Counted from the stretch's first letter, positions 9,424 through 18,732 are shown. The stretch: DNA of 45,914 nt from Butyrivibrio sp. (GCA_024694565.1 JAILJR010000113.1:1-45914), one strand, 5' to 3'. The notes: generated by a model from the letters alone, not told the origin. A program made the numbers and translations.

Positions 9424-11379
9424 ATGAGGGACATAGAGTACTTAAGACTTCTAAGCAGGGAATTTCCAAATTCCAGAAAGGCAGCAGCGGAGATAATAAA
9501 TCTTCGCGCCATAAGTGCCCTGCCAAAGGGAACGGAATACTTCTTTTCAGACATTCATGGTGAGTATGAGGCTTTCTCACATCTTCTCAGGTCCTCCTCC
9601 GGTATCATCAGGGCCAAGATAGAGGAGACCTTTGGCGATATGATGTCAGAATCTGAACAGCTCCGGCTGGCAAACCTTATCTATTACCCGAGGGAAGTCA
9701 TAAGCGGCATCAGGCACGATGACACTCTGACTGTCAGAGAGATGCATGAGTATCAGAAGATAACCATCAACAGACTCATCTCGATCTGCCGTGTGGTAAG
9801 CTCCAAGTATACAAGGTCCAAGGTCAGGAAAAAGATGCCCGCTGACTACGCCTATGCCATCGACGAGCTGCTGCATCTGGACCTGGGTGATCAGAATAAA
9901 AAGCTCTACTACAGCGAGATAATAAATGGAATAATCGAGATTGATTTTGCGGATGAGTTCATAATTGCCCTGTGTGAGCTCATACAGAATCTGACCATCG
10001 ATTCGCTTCACATTATAGGAGATATCTTTGACAGGGGAGCAAGAGCCGATCTGGTCATGGAGGAGCTAATGAACTTCCATGATGTTGATATACAGTGGGG
10101 CAATCACGATATAAGCTGGATCGGAGCGGCCTGCGGAAACACAGCCTGCATCGCAAATGTCCTGCGCATAGGTATCAGCTACAATTCGTTTGATTCACTT
10201 GAGGACGGCTACGGAATAAACTTAAGGTCACTCTCAATGTTTGCGGCTGAGGTATACAGGGATGATCCCTGTGATAGCTTTAAGCCCCATATGCTGGATG
10301 AAAATAAGTATGACTCTGTGAACCCAAGGCTTGCAGCCAAGATGAACAAGGCAATAAGCATAATCCAGCTAAAGCTGGAGGGACAGCTCATCATGCGGCA
10401 TCCTGAATATGACCTTGACAGCAGGCTGTTTCTTGACAAGATCGACTATCAGAATGGTGAAATAGAGATTGATGGCAGGAAATACAAGCTCAGTGATACC
10501 AATTTCCCGACGATCGATCCCAATGACCCATATAAGCTGACAGATCAGGAAGCTGAGCTGATGAGGACTCTGAGGCTTTCCTTTATCCACTCGCAGCTGC
10601 TCATCAGGCATGTTCAGTTTTTGTATTCACATGGTGCGATGTACAGGATCGTAAACGGTAATCTCTTGTACCACGGCTGCATTCCCATGGACGAAGACGG
10701 CAACTTCAGTCCCATGACAACCAGGGACGGAAGCTTTAAGGGAAAAGAGCTGATGGACTATCTGAATACCAAGATTCACGACGCTTTTTTCCTGGACATG
10801 AAGGATGAGCCCGACAGAAAGCAGGATGCAGTCGATCTCATATGGTATCTCTGGTGCGGGCCGAATTCACCGCTTTTTGGCAAGGATAAGATTGCAACCT
10901 TCGAGAGGATGTTTCTAAAGAGTGAGAAGGAGCTGATAAGGGAGGATTACAACCCCTACTACAAGTATTCTGCTATTGAGGAATACGCTGACAAGATCCT
11001 CAGGGAGTTTGGGCTTGACCCGGAGTGGGCGCACATCATCAACGGTCATGTTCCGGTAAAGACCAAGAAGGGCGAGCATCCGGTCAAGGCCAATGGCAAG
11101 CTCTACATAATAGACGGAGGAATCTCCAAGGCATATCACGAGCAGACGGGAATCGCCGGATATACACTTATCTACAACTCCTACAACATGGTCCTGGCAG
11201 CTCACAAGCCCTATGTGAGGGGAGAGGAGAACACTCCGGAGATCCAGGTGGTTGAGAGCTGCAAAAAGAGAATGCTGGTTTGCGACACCGATATTGGAAA
11301 GGCGCTACAGACACAGATAAATGATCTGAAGGATCTGCTGAAGGCCTTCGAAATGGGGCTCATTCGGGAGAAAAACTGA
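9424..11379 (+). CDS. fbp: Class III fructose-1,6-bisphosphatase
   Basis: The enzyme hydrolyses fructose-1,6-bisphosphate to fructose-6-phosphate in gluconeogenesis. The 651-residue length and metallophosphatase motifs are those of the Firmicutes-type (class III) enzyme: FFSDIHGEYEAF near residue 40, IGDIFDRGARAD near 200, WGNHDISWIG near 225, and a late INGHVPVKTKKGE. The SD is GAGGAAAAAAG before the ATG. It is the second gene of the nth-fbp unit; a large palindromic repeat begins 14 bp after the stop. Confidence 0.96.
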   Translation: MRDIEYLRLLSREFPNSRKAAAEIINLRAISALPKGTEYFFSDIHGEYEAFSHLLRSSSGIIRAKIEETFGDMMSESEQLRLANLIYYPREVISGIRHDDTLTVREMHEYQKITINRLISICRVVSSKYTRSKVRKKMPADYAYAIDELLHLDLGDQNKKLYYSEIINGIIEIDFADEFIIALCELIQNLTIDSLHIIGDIFDRGARADLVMEELMNFHDVDIQWGNHDISWIGAACGNTACIANVLRIGISYNSFDSLEDGYGINLRSLSMFAAEVYRDDPCDSFKPHMLDENKYDSVNPRLAAKMNKAISIIQLKLEGQLIMRHPEYDLDSRLFLDKIDYQNGEIEIDGRKYKLSDTNFPTIDPNDPYKLTDQEAELMRTLRLSFIHSQLLIRHVQFLYSHGAMYRIVNGNLLYHGCIPMDEDGNFSPMTTRDGSFKGKELMDYLNTKIHDAFFLDMKDEPDRKQDAVDLIWYLWCGPNSPLFGKDKIATFERMFLKSEKELIREDYNPYYKYSAIEEYADKILREFGLDPEWAHIINGHVPVKTKKGEHPVKANGKLYIIDGGISKAYHEQTGIAGYTLIYNSYNMVLAAHKPYVRGEENTPEIQVVESCKKRMLVCDTDIGKALQTQINDLKDLLKAFEMGLIREKN

Positions 11380-11393
11380 AATACTTGAATTTG

Positions 11394-11594
11394 GTTACAA
11401 TTCAGTTGCCATCCGGGACGGGACAGGCCGCCGCGATATATGGCTGTCCGGGGGACGCTCTCGCTCTGTGAAAAACGTAGCGGTACTAAGCGACCAAAGT
11501 ACGGTCGCAAAGTACCGACGTTTTTCAAAGCCCTCCGGCTCAGCCATATATTCGCTCTGGCCTGTCCCGTCCCGGCTGTCAACTGAATTGTAAC
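11394..11594. repeat. 201-bp palindromic repeat with conserved internal loop, copy 1
   Basis: The outer arms are GTTACAATTCAGTTG and CAACTGAATTGTAAC. Inside are GGGACGGGACAGGCC paired with GGCCTGTCCCGTCCC, then ATATATGGCTG with its complement, an asymmetric internal loop (about 15 nt, ACGCTCTCGCTCTGT, facing AAAG), then GAAAAACGT, CGGTACT and GCGACC with their complements and the apical loop AAAGTAC. Copy 2 begins at 45752, and left-arm fragments lie at 30931 and 34250. With the AT-rich promoter region up to 11754 it fills the gap after fbp, where no gene is visible. Confidence 0.85.
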
Positions 11595-11643
11595 TGAAAT
11601 TGAGACATAATAGAATTTTGATAAAATTTTAAAAAAATTTAAT

Positions 11644-11672
11644 TTGACGAATTTGTTTAGGAAATATTACAA
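11644..11672 (+). promoter_or_regulatory. Candidate promoter for the 72-residue FliM-tail protein
   Basis: TTGACG (11644-11649), a 17-bp spacer and TTACAA (11667-11672) lie in a very AT-rich stretch about 80 nt before the start codon. The -10 is weak. Confidence 0.35.
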
Positions 11673-11754
11673 TATTTTGACAGTGTTTTTTTAAGAAAAA
11701 GTTTTGAATCATGGTGGATGATTCAGGGATGATTCTGTGGCAGTGAGGTTTTTT

Positions 11755-11973
11755 ATGGATGCTAATGGTTTGAATGCGGAGCAGCAGGCTCTGTTGGCGA
11801 GTATAATGAGTAAGTCTTCGCAGGCCGGAGGCGGAGGTGGCTTTAGTTTTGCTTCGGCTACGCAGTCTGCGGCTGCTGCGCCTTCGCCGGCACCTGCTGC
11901 GCCATCTGCGAACAGCTCCAAAATGCTCAGTCAGGCTGAGATTGATGCTCTTATAGCGTCAATGGGAAATTAG
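11755..11973 (+). CDS. Small Ala/Gly/Pro-rich protein ending in a FliM/FliN-like EIDAL motif
   Basis: The ATG at 11755 is preferred to the GTG at 11737 because GAGG lies 6 nt before it; this gives 72 residues. The last 15 residues (MLSQAEIDALIASMG) closely resemble the N-terminal peptide of the flagellar switch proteins FliM/FliY (LSQDEIDALL), which binds CheY-P. The first 15 residues contain a second similar helix (AEQQALLASIM against AEIDALIASM). A flexible Gly/Ala/Ser/Pro linker joins them. No FliM core follows. A strong terminator ends the gene 17 bp later. A role as a two-headed adaptor is only inference. Confidence 0.6.
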   Translation: MDANGLNAEQQALLASIMSKSSQAGGGGGFSFASATQSAAAAPSPAPAAPSANSSKMLSQAEIDALIASMGN

Positions 11974-11990
11974 ATAAGGATTCTTCTGCA

Positions 11991-12023
11991 AAAAATGAGC
12001 GGTACGATATACCGCTCATTTTT
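11991..12023 (+). terminator. Terminator after the FliM-tail gene
   Basis: A perfect 14-bp stem (AAAAATGAGCGGTA with its complement) has a 5-nt loop and ends in T5. The arms are 11991-12004 and 12010-12023. Confidence 0.9.
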
Positions 12024-12179
12024 GATTGTTTGAAGCCATCTGGAGTGTTAATATTAATATGTGGGCAACTAATGTACCGTCTCAATCACATCATATGAGC
12101 TGGACGGGAGAGCTTTTGTCGGTCGGCTCAATATGTTATAGACAGATTGTAATATACTGTATGCCGGGAATGGAGTGTT

Positions 12180-12305
12180 TTGTCAGTAAATACCAGGGCA
12201 TTATATGACAGCTTTCGACAGCTGAGAGAGAATAATTCCTATTATGTTGATGAGAAAGATGTGATAGGTCTGAGGCATCAGGAAAGGAGTGGATATGTAT
12301 ATTAA
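12180..12305 (+). CDS. Possible 41-residue peptide with TTG start
   Basis: A TTG frame preceded by GGAG (12172-12175) encodes 41 residues containing RALYDSFRQLRENNSYY, a composition that looks like real protein. It ends by overlapping the next gene by 11 nt, suggesting coupling. The short SD spacing and TTG start keep confidence low. Confidence 0.3.
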   Translation: MSVNTRALYDSFRQLRENNSYYVDEKDVIGLRHQERSGYVY

Positions 12306-12594
12306 AATGCAGTGTTCTGATAACAGTGGGATGAGCAATACGGAGATCTGTACCTTTTATGGGATAAGATATGTTCCAAGGTTTCGGTCTGCGGTAATAT
12401 CGACTGAGCATATGAACCACGAATATGTCATTCCCATGACTCCACAGGACTATGAGTCTGCTGTAAGGCAGATCAACGATGCAATGAAAGCGCATGCCAG
12501 TATGATATCGATTGAGAAGGGATTTGTATACCGCGGAAGAAAAGGCGAAATACGAAACGGAGATCCCCAGAAGCTGACTATTGTATCGGTATGA
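12295..12594 (+). CDS. Hypothetical protein, 99 residues
   Basis: The ATG at 12295 is preferred to the GTG at 12289 because AGGAG ends 5 nt before it and overlaps the GTG. The protein is soluble, has no signal or membrane segment, and belongs to no family I can name. It contains a run of hydrophobic/aromatic residues (FYGIRYVPRF) and a basic stretch (YRGRKGEIR) near the C-terminus. It lies alone between the FliM-tail gene and the 3' end of the peptide transporter operon, and its promoter is not clear. Confidence 0.5.
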   Translation: MYIKMQCSDNSGMSNTEICTFYGIRYVPRFRSAVISTEHMNHEYVIPMTPQDYESAVRQINDAMKAHASMISIEKGFVYRGRKGEIRNGDPQKLTIVSV

Positions 12595-12650
12595 TATTAT
12601 GTTGGCGTAAAAGTTCCCATAAGGCTCCGGGGGCTATGCGTTTTGCCCAG

Positions 12651-12682
12651 GCAACTGATAGGCCCAAGCAACTGATAGGCCC
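12651..12682. repeat. Short tandem duplication
   Basis: GCAACTGATAGGCCC occurs at 12651-12665 and again at 12668-12682, a 17-bp period. It is the only structure I see in the 250 bp between the hypothetical gene and oppF. Confidence 0.7.
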
Positions 12683-12847
12683 TTTGAGCTAGTCAGTCCT
12701 TTGAGCAGAAAACTTGGCAAGGTGTTTTTGAGCTTAGTACCGTTTCGAAGTGAAAGGGGCGAGAGTGTGCCCGAAGTGATTGTACAAAATGCATGGGGCC
12801 GTGGTGGGCATAGGCATTTGACGCTCTCATCAAGATATGATTCGGTG

Positions 12848-13624
12848 TCAAGGGCAATATACCGATGCCAGCAGGTATTTGGTGTATTCATGCTCCGGGG
12901 CGCTATAGATCTTTTCCGCAGGAGCCAGCTCACAGATGGCTCCGTTTTTCATTACGCATACCCTGTCTGCGATAAAGCTCACTACTGACAGGTCATGACT
13001 GATGAAGAGACAGGTAAGTCCTAACTGGTTCTTCAGCCTCTTCAGAAGATTTAAGATCTGTGCCTGGACGCAGACATCGAGTGCTGAGACCGATTCATCA
13101 CACACAAGCAGTTTCGGACTTGCGGCAATGGCTCTGGCAATGCCTATGCGCTGCTTCTGTCCGCCTGAAAACTCGTGGGGGTAGCGGTTAAGGCAGTCCT
13201 CCTTGAGCTCGACCATATCCGTCAGCTCAAGAATCCTTTCATTCATTTCGGCCTGGGTGCCATATATCTTAAAGGCCTTAAGAGGCTCAGCTATGATATC
13301 GCGGATCTTCATCCTTGGGTCAAGGGAAGAAGCAGGATCCTGAAAGACCATCTGCATTCTGCTTATGTATGGTCTTAGAGCTCTTTCTGACAGCGAGGAT
13401 ATCTCTTTTCCTTCAAATGAAACGGTCCCCTCATCGGGCTTTATTATCTGCATAAGAATCTTTGACAGGGTGCTTTTTCCGCAGCCTGACTCGCCTACAA
13501 GAGCAAGAGTCTCACCGGTAAATATATCCAGACTTACATCGTTAACGGCAAAAATGCTGTTTTTTCTGTCTATGCGGTATTTTTTCTTAAGGTGCGACGC
13601 ACTTAGAAGTACTGAATTGTCCAT
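12848..13624 (-). CDS. Peptide ABC transporter ATP-binding protein (OppF/DppF type)
   Basis: This is one of two ATPases powering oligopeptide/dipeptide (or nickel-type) import at the membrane. The 258 residues carry Walker A GESGCGKST, the Q-loop region MQMVFQDP, signature FSGGQKQRIGIARA, Walker B LLVCDESVSALD and the switch His in FISHD. It lacks the longer C-terminal tail of OppD-type subunits, as OppF forms from some Clostridia do. GGAG lies just before the ATG. It is last in a five-gene order (lipoprotein, permease, permease, ATPase, ATPase) and is separated from the OppD-type gene by 252 AT-rich bp. Confidence 0.9.
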   Translation of the reverse strand: MDNSVLLSASHLKKKYRIDRKNSIFAVNDVSLDIFTGETLALVGESGCGKSTLSKILMQIIKPDEGTVSFEGKEISSLSERALRPYISRMQMVFQDPASSLDPRMKIRDIIAEPLKAFKIYGTQAEMNERILELTDMVELKEDCLNRYPHEFSGGQKQRIGIARAIAASPKLLVCDESVSALDVCVQAQILNLLKRLKNQLGLTCLFISHDLSVVSFIADRVCVMKNGAICELAPAEKIYSAPEHEYTKYLLASVYCP

Positions 13625-13876
13625 GATAACTCCAATTTATCAAAAGAGAGTAGCATAAGTATTACTGAAAAAGCTTTATGTTCCGGAAATAGAGTAGCAC
13701 AGTTATTAGTGCAAAATTTATATGTACCGCTATGAACGTTGTGCAAATGTCATCGCAAAGGCTCTTATGATTTAAAAAGTGTGTTATGCAAGCTACGATA
13801 CAAGAATTATTTATTTGAGATTATTGTGCAAATATCATAATTAAGGTTTCATGTACCTAATGGTGTTGCGTATGTA

Positions 13877-14866
13877 TCACAAGGAAACTGTGTGGCATCT
13901 GACAAAATGATCTTCCCCGACCTGCTTAAGAGGAGGATTTTCGAAGAAGCACTTCTGAACATCCTCGCTGCACCTTATACAGAACTCGCACCCGGGGAAT
14001 TTCTTGTTAACCACGGGGATATTTCCCGGAATAGTCTTTAAGTACTCGGGATTGCCTGATAGCTTTGGTATTGATGACAGAAGTCCTCTGGTGTAGGGAT
14101 GCAGCGGGTTTGAAAAGAGCTCAGAGACCTTTGCCTGTTCCATCACAGTTCCGAGATACATTACATATACGTAATCACAGATTGCAGATACAACTCCCAT
14201 GTTGTGGGTTATAACGAGCGCGCTCATTGAGCTCTTCGTACACATGCTCTTCATGAGCTTAAGTATCTGGGCCTGCGTGGTCACGTCGAGGGCAGTGGTG
14301 GCTTCATCGGCTATAAGAAGCTTCGGAGAAGATATCATTGCCATCGCTATCATGACTCTCTGCCTCATTCCCCCCGACAGCTCATGGGGCCAGGAATTGT
14401 AGCGAAGAGAAGGGTTTTCGATGCCGACACTTTCCAGCATCTTTATTATCTGCTCCCGGCTCTGTGAGGGGCTCTTTTCAAGCTTATGTATCCGCAGGAC
14501 CTCCCTTATCTGATCGCCGATCCTCATCATTGGATTGAGTGATGTCATCGGCTCCTGAAATATCATTGCTATGTCCTGGCCGCAGCGCTTTCGAAGGTCC
14601 TTTTCCTTCAGTGTCACAAGGTCTGTCACCTTATCTTTTGAATCGTGCCAGAGAATACTTCCGCCGGTCACTTTGGCGACGGAGGGCAGGATGCCGTTTA
14701 TGGATTTTGCCGTCATGCTCTTTCCACAGCCTGATTCTCCCACAAGACCGACTATTTGTCCGTTTGGGAGATCCATATCAATCCCTTTTACTATCGGAAT
14801 AGATTCATTTTTTTTCTGTATTGAGACAGTCAGATTTTTAATTTCAAGCAGCAGATCTTCATTCAT
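13877..14866 (-). CDS. Peptide ABC transporter ATP-binding protein (OppD/DppD type)
   Basis: The 329-residue ATPase has Walker A GESGCGKSM, signature LSGGMRQRVMIAMA and Walker B LLIADEATTALD. The C-terminal Opp/Dpp extension contains four clustered cysteines (GCEFCIRCSEDVQKC), which in some family members bind a [4Fe-4S] cluster. Its ATG lies 3 nt after the stop of the upstream permease and has no separate SD, so translation is probably coupled. The 252 bp after it contain no gene, only degenerate repeats (AGAGTAGCA at 13645 and 13691; TGTGCAAATRTCAT near 13740 and 13826). Confidence 0.93.
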   Translation of the reverse strand: MNEDLLLEIKNLTVSIQKKNESIPIVKGIDMDLPNGQIVGLVGESGCGKSMTAKSINGILPSVAKVTGGSILWHDSKDKVTDLVTLKEKDLRKRCGQDIAMIFQEPMTSLNPMMRIGDQIREVLRIHKLEKSPSQSREQIIKMLESVGIENPSLRYNSWPHELSGGMRQRVMIAMAMISSPKLLIADEATTALDVTTQAQILKLMKSMCTKSSMSALVITHNMGVVSAICDYVYVMYLGTVMEQAKVSELFSNPLHPYTRGLLSSIPKLSGNPEYLKTIPGNIPVVNKKFPGCEFCIRCSEDVQKCFFENPPLKQVGEDHFVRCHTVSL

Positions 14867-14869
14867 ATT

Positions 14870-15691
14870 TTAGTACCGTGTCTTTGGATCAAGGATATCC
14901 CTCAGGGCATCCCCGAGAAAATTGAAAGCCAAAACCAGAATCATTATCATACCTGAAGGCACCAGTGACAGCCAGGGCATCTTAAAAAGAAATGCCTTTG
15001 ACTGGCTGACAAGAAGTCCCAGAGAAACATCGGGGGGCTGAATCCCTATTCCGAGAAAGCTCAGTGCGCTCTCTGAAAGGATGGAGCCCGGTATGTTCAG
15101 CGTGAAAAGAACTATCAGAGTAGGGACGAGGTGCGGCAGAACATGAGTGGTTATGATGGTCAGGTTTTTTACACCCATGGTCTTTGCGGCGAGTATGTAT
15201 TCGTTTTCAAGAATCGACAAAGTTGCCGACCTTACAACCCTTGCAATGCTTCCGCACTCCATGATGATAATGGAAAGTATGACAGAAGACAGAGATCCTC
15301 CGAATGTGTACATGATCACCATGGCAAGGAGCATCCCCGGAAAGGCAAGCGTCACATCGACGAGCCAGGTGATGAGAACATCAACGTATCTGCCGTAGTA
15401 CGCCCCTGCGACGCCTAGGAGAGTTCCGAAAAGTACCGCAAGGGCAGTGGGGATGATCGCAATAAGCAGAGATACTCTCGTGCCATAGAGGAGTCTTGTG
15501 AAAAGATCTCTGCCGAGCTCATCGGTGCCCAGAATGTGCTGCGGCCCAGGAGGCATCAGCCTTGACAGGAGATCCTGTCTGTCTGCTTCATAACCTGAAA
15601 GAAATGGAGCAAAGACAGCCATGAGCGCGATGATGAGTATTATGCATAGAGATATGAATGCTGTTTTGTTCTGAAAGATTTTTTTTGCCAT
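14870..15691 (-). CDS. Peptide ABC transporter permease (OppC/DppC type)
   Basis: The 273-residue inner-membrane permease has an N-terminal membrane segment (residues 10-32), the OppC family motif LGTDELGRDLFTRLLYGTR, several further membrane helices and a permease EAA-like loop (EYILAAKTMGVKN). It pairs with the OppB-type permease upstream. The SD is weak (AGGTT). A 328-bp gap filled with 63-bp repeats separates it from that gene, unusual inside an operon. Confidence 0.92.
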   Translation of the reverse strand: MAKKIFQNKTAFISLCIILIIALMAVFAPFLSGYEADRQDLLSRLMPPGPQHILGTDELGRDLFTRLLYGTRVSLLIAIIPTALAVLFGTLLGVAGAYYGRYVDVLITWLVDVTLAFPGMLLAMVIMYTFGGSLSSVILSIIIMECGSIARVVRSATLSILENEYILAAKTMGVKNLTIITTHVLPHLVPTLIVLFTLNIPGSILSESALSFLGIGIQPPDVSLGLLVSQSKAFLFKMPWLSLVPSGMIMILVLAFNFLGDALRDILDPKTRY

Positions 15692-15827
15692 TTGTATAAC
15701 CTGAAAAAACTAAGCCTTGGAACTGTCTTTGTGACTATTCAGTGCAGGCCGAAGCACTTGCTGCTGAGGACGTGCGAATATGTTGATATAGCGATGCACG
15801 GGGCGTATCTGATGCGAAGCCACGCTC

Positions 15828-15985
15828 GTGCGTATCTGCTCAGGACCAGAGCTTCAAATTGTTCAGAATAAGTACTAAAAAGCTACGTCCGTGCATATCT
15901 GCTCAGAACCGGAGCTTCAAATTGTTCAGAATAAGTACTAAAAAAGCCTCGCCCCGTGCGTAACTGTTAAGAACCGGTCCTGAGC
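15828..15985. repeat. 63-65-bp direct repeats inside the peptide transporter operon
   Basis: Two near-identical units (15828-15890, 15891-15955) and a partial third (15956-15985) begin GTGCGTATCTGCT or a close variant. The shared core is GCTTCAAATTGTTCAGAATA followed by AGTACTAAAA. They occupy most of the 328-bp gap between the two permease genes, where no ORF is credible. Confidence 0.85.
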
Positions 15986-16019
15986 AGTTACCTGTCTTTT
16001 TCCTTTACAAGACCTTTGT

Positions 16020-16952
16020 TTATGCTTCTGCCTCTGCGCGGCTTCTGAGCCTTGGATCAAGAACTGTGTTTAAGAGATCGGCGATAATATTTCCCAATGA
16101 TATCACGAAAGCGGAAAAAAGAACGGTTCCCATCAGAAGCGGCATATCCCTTGTCTGGACTGCTGTTAGCGCCAGCTTTCCAAGACCGGAGATGCCAAAG
16201 ATGCTCTCTGTGATAACTGCTCCCGACAACATGCTCGACAGCTGCAGCGCCATCATTGTTACGACCGGAATGATGGCATTTCGAAGTCCATGGGTCAGGA
16301 GTGCTGTTCTTGAAGTCAGGCCCTTTGCACGGGCGGTATCAAGATACGGAGCCTCGGCCTGCTCCATAAGTCCGAGACGGGTGAGTCTTGCAATGCTTCC
16401 GGCGCTGTTCCAGCCAAGGGCAACTGCGGGAAGTACCATGGACATGAAACTGCCGTTGTACATGAGGGGAAGAAGTGAGAGCTTGAAGTACATGAGATAC
16501 TGAAGGGAAAGAGCGACCATGAATACCGGGACGGATATGCCAAGCAGCGAGATGCCCCGAAAAAGGTTATCGGGGAATTTTCCGGGGTACATCGCTGAGA
16601 TTATTCCTGCCATGATTCCGAATATCCATGCGAATGCAGCGGATAACAATGTGAGCTTAAGCGTATTTGGAAAAGCGTCAAGAATAAGATTAAGGACCGG
16701 CTGCTTCATATAGTAGCTCTGCCCAAGGTCGCCCCTTGCCGCATTTTTCAGGTAGGTGAAAAACTGAACGGCAAAGGGCTTGTCAAGCTCCATGGACTCG
16801 GTAAGTCTTTTGACAGCTTCTTCGCTTGTATGCTCACCCAGGAGCACCGATGCCGGGCTCCCGGGAATGATACGTAGTACTATGAAAACCAGTAGATTTA
16901 CGCCGAGGAGTACAAGTACGACTCCGAGGAGGCGTCTAAGAAAAGCCTGCAT
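16020..16952 (-). CDS. Peptide ABC transporter permease (OppB/DppB type)
   Basis: A start at 16952 (MQAFLRRLLG) gives 310 residues, the family norm. The longer frame would run back into the lipoprotein gene, whose TAA ends 1 nt before this ATG. The N-terminal helix VVLVLLGVNLLVFIVLRIIP with PGSPA, the segment LGQSYYMKQPV and the EAA-like loop YLDTARAKGLTSR are typical of OppB. There are about six membrane helices. Tight coupling to the binding-protein gene supports a single transcript. Confidence 0.93.
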   Translation of the reverse strand: MQAFLRRLLGVVLVLLGVNLLVFIVLRIIPGSPASVLLGEHTSEEAVKRLTESMELDKPFAVQFFTYLKNAARGDLGQSYYMKQPVLNLILDAFPNTLKLTLLSAAFAWIFGIMAGIISAMYPGKFPDNLFRGISLLGISVPVFMVALSLQYLMYFKLSLLPLMYNGSFMSMVLPAVALGWNSAGSIARLTRLGLMEQAEAPYLDTARAKGLTSRTALLTHGLRNAIIPVVTMMALQLSSMLSGAVITESIFGISGLGKLALTAVQTRDMPLLMGTVLFSAFVISLGNIIADLLNTVLDPRLRSRAEAEA

Positions 16953-16953
16953 A

Positions 16954-18666
16954 TTATTTAAGTTCAACTCCTGTAAAGTAAATATCGCTCCAGCCTGCCC
17001 AATGTGGTGTAAAACTCTCAACCCTGTCGCTTACGACATAGAGATGTTTAAGTGAAAACAGGGGAACCCATGCTGCATCATCCTGTATGAGCTTTTTCTC
17101 GAGGTTACCGTATTCTGTAATTCTTTCGACCGGATCTACTATGGCTCTTGCAGCTGCTACTCTTGCTATAGTTGCTTCGTCGGAATAGTTGCAGGAACGT
17201 ATTGCAGAGTTGGACTTACTTCCGAAGAAGGTATAGATGATGTTATCAGGGTCATTGTAGTCAAGAATCCACAGGGCAAGGAAGGAATTCATCTTGCCGC
17301 TGTTTCTGAGGTCAAGCCAGCTTGCGTGATCATATGTCTTGACGTCGGCTTTGATGCCCACATCATTCAGATTCTGCGCGATTACCTGAACCGTATTTTT
17401 TGAGGCATCATTATTGCCTGAATCCAGGGATATCTCCATTTCAAAGCCATCAGGATAACCGGAGTCGGCAAGGAGCTTTTTTGCACCCTCGGGATCATAG
17501 CTTAGCCATCCCTGATTGTCCTTGCTATACCCCAGGCATCCTGTAGGATAGATGCCGTCCTCAAGATTGCCGTCTCCTTCATAGATGGAATCAAGGATGG
17601 ACTTGCGATCAATTGCCATCTGTATGGCCTTCCTCACATTGACATCATTCAGGGGCTCACTATCCTCGTTCAGCATAAGGTAGTTCATGCCGAGACGATC
17701 GACAGAAACAATTTTATCTGAGTAGGAGGTCTTATACACCGAATCAACTATTGCAGAATCCAGCATCATGCAGTCCAGGATATCGAGATCTCCCTTCTGG
17801 AATGCCATATCCATTGAGGAAGAATCCATCACCTTGGCCGTTACTTTTTTTACCGAGGGCTCTGTACCCCAGTAGTGAGGGTTGTACTCAAATGTAAGCC
17901 CGACACCCTTATCCCAGGAGGTCACAACATATGGACCTGTGCCAAGTGTCTTTTCCGGAACAACTCCGAAATCGTCGCCGGCATTTGTTGTGATTGATCT
18001 TGACATAATGCTGGTCGATGGAGCCGCGAGCTGTGCCAGAAAGACTGCGAAGGGCTCTGCCAGGGTTATGGTTAAGTGCGTGTCATCTATAACTGTGATG
18101 CCTCTCAGCTCGCTGGCCTTTCCGTCCAGCATATCCTGAGCGCCGTCAATTGCTATGGCATAGTCGGTCTGGGCACTCTCGGGAAGTGTAAGGATCCTCT
18201 CAAAGGTAAACTTTACATCATCAGCAGTAAGAGGTGTACCATCAGAAAAGACAATGCCATCCTTGAGCGTTATACTGTATGTAAGTCCATCCTCTGATAT
18301 GGAATAATCATCTGCCAGGCTGTTAACAAGTGTGGTGGAGCCGTCAGGATTTTTTACTGTTGTAAAGAGCGTATCGAATACGTTCATGGGTACAAGATAA
18401 TCATTCGTAGTCTTGTGTACATCCATGCTGACTATGTCGGAGTTAAGGGCTATATTGAGATAAGCATCCCCTTCACCGGATGAAGCATCACTGCCGGCTG
18501 TTGAATCACCAGTAGAAGCAGTAGTTGGAGCAGTAGTCGGCGCAGTCGTATCCTTTGCCGTCTCAGTCCCATTTCCAGCCGGACTATTGCCGCAGGAAGC
18601 AACTAAAAGAGTCGCAGCAAGAGCCGACGCTGTCACGGACATTTTTTTAAAGAAAGTTTTTTTCAT
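16954..18666 (-). CDS. Peptide ABC transporter substrate-binding lipoprotein (OppA/DppA type)
   Basis: The real start is the ATG at 18666, with AAGGAGG 6 nt before it; upstream in-frame codons run into the promoter and repeats. The 570-residue product begins with a lipoprotein signal (MKKTFFKKMS, hydrophobic core, LVASC with lipidated Cys25). A Thr/Ala/Ser-rich linker follows (about 40-65), then a family 5 solute-binding fold (YSITLKDGIVFSDGTPLTADDVKFTFER). It is anchored outside the membrane and gives the operon its specificity, probably short peptides. It has its own promoter at 18733-18761 and is the first gene of the operon. Confidence 0.94.
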   Translation of the reverse strand: MKKTFFKKMSVTASALAATLLVASCGNSPAGNGTETAKDTTAPTTAPTTASTGDSTAGSDASSGEGDAYLNIALNSDIVSMDVHKTTNDYLVPMNVFDTLFTTVKNPDGSTTLVNSLADDYSISEDGLTYSITLKDGIVFSDGTPLTADDVKFTFERILTLPESAQTDYAIAIDGAQDMLDGKASELRGITVIDDTHLTITLAEPFAVFLAQLAAPSTSIMSRSITTNAGDDFGVVPEKTLGTGPYVVTSWDKGVGLTFEYNPHYWGTEPSVKKVTAKVMDSSSMDMAFQKGDLDILDCMMLDSAIVDSVYKTSYSDKIVSVDRLGMNYLMLNEDSEPLNDVNVRKAIQMAIDRKSILDSIYEGDGNLEDGIYPTGCLGYSKDNQGWLSYDPEGAKKLLADSGYPDGFEMEISLDSGNNDASKNTVQVIAQNLNDVGIKADVKTYDHASWLDLRNSGKMNSFLALWILDYNDPDNIIYTFFGSKSNSAIRSCNYSDEATIARVAAARAIVDPVERITEYGNLEKKLIQDDAAWVPLFSLKHLYVVSDRVESFTPHWAGWSDIYFTGVELK

Positions 18667-18732
18667 AAATTCCTCCTTGAATCCTCCATTAAAATTATGT
18701 TCATTGTAACTGCTATTCATCGATATTATCTT

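Noticed and set aside
15828..15985. CRISPR array
   Set aside because: Only two and a half units, with no regular spacers and no cas genes; they are plain direct repeats.
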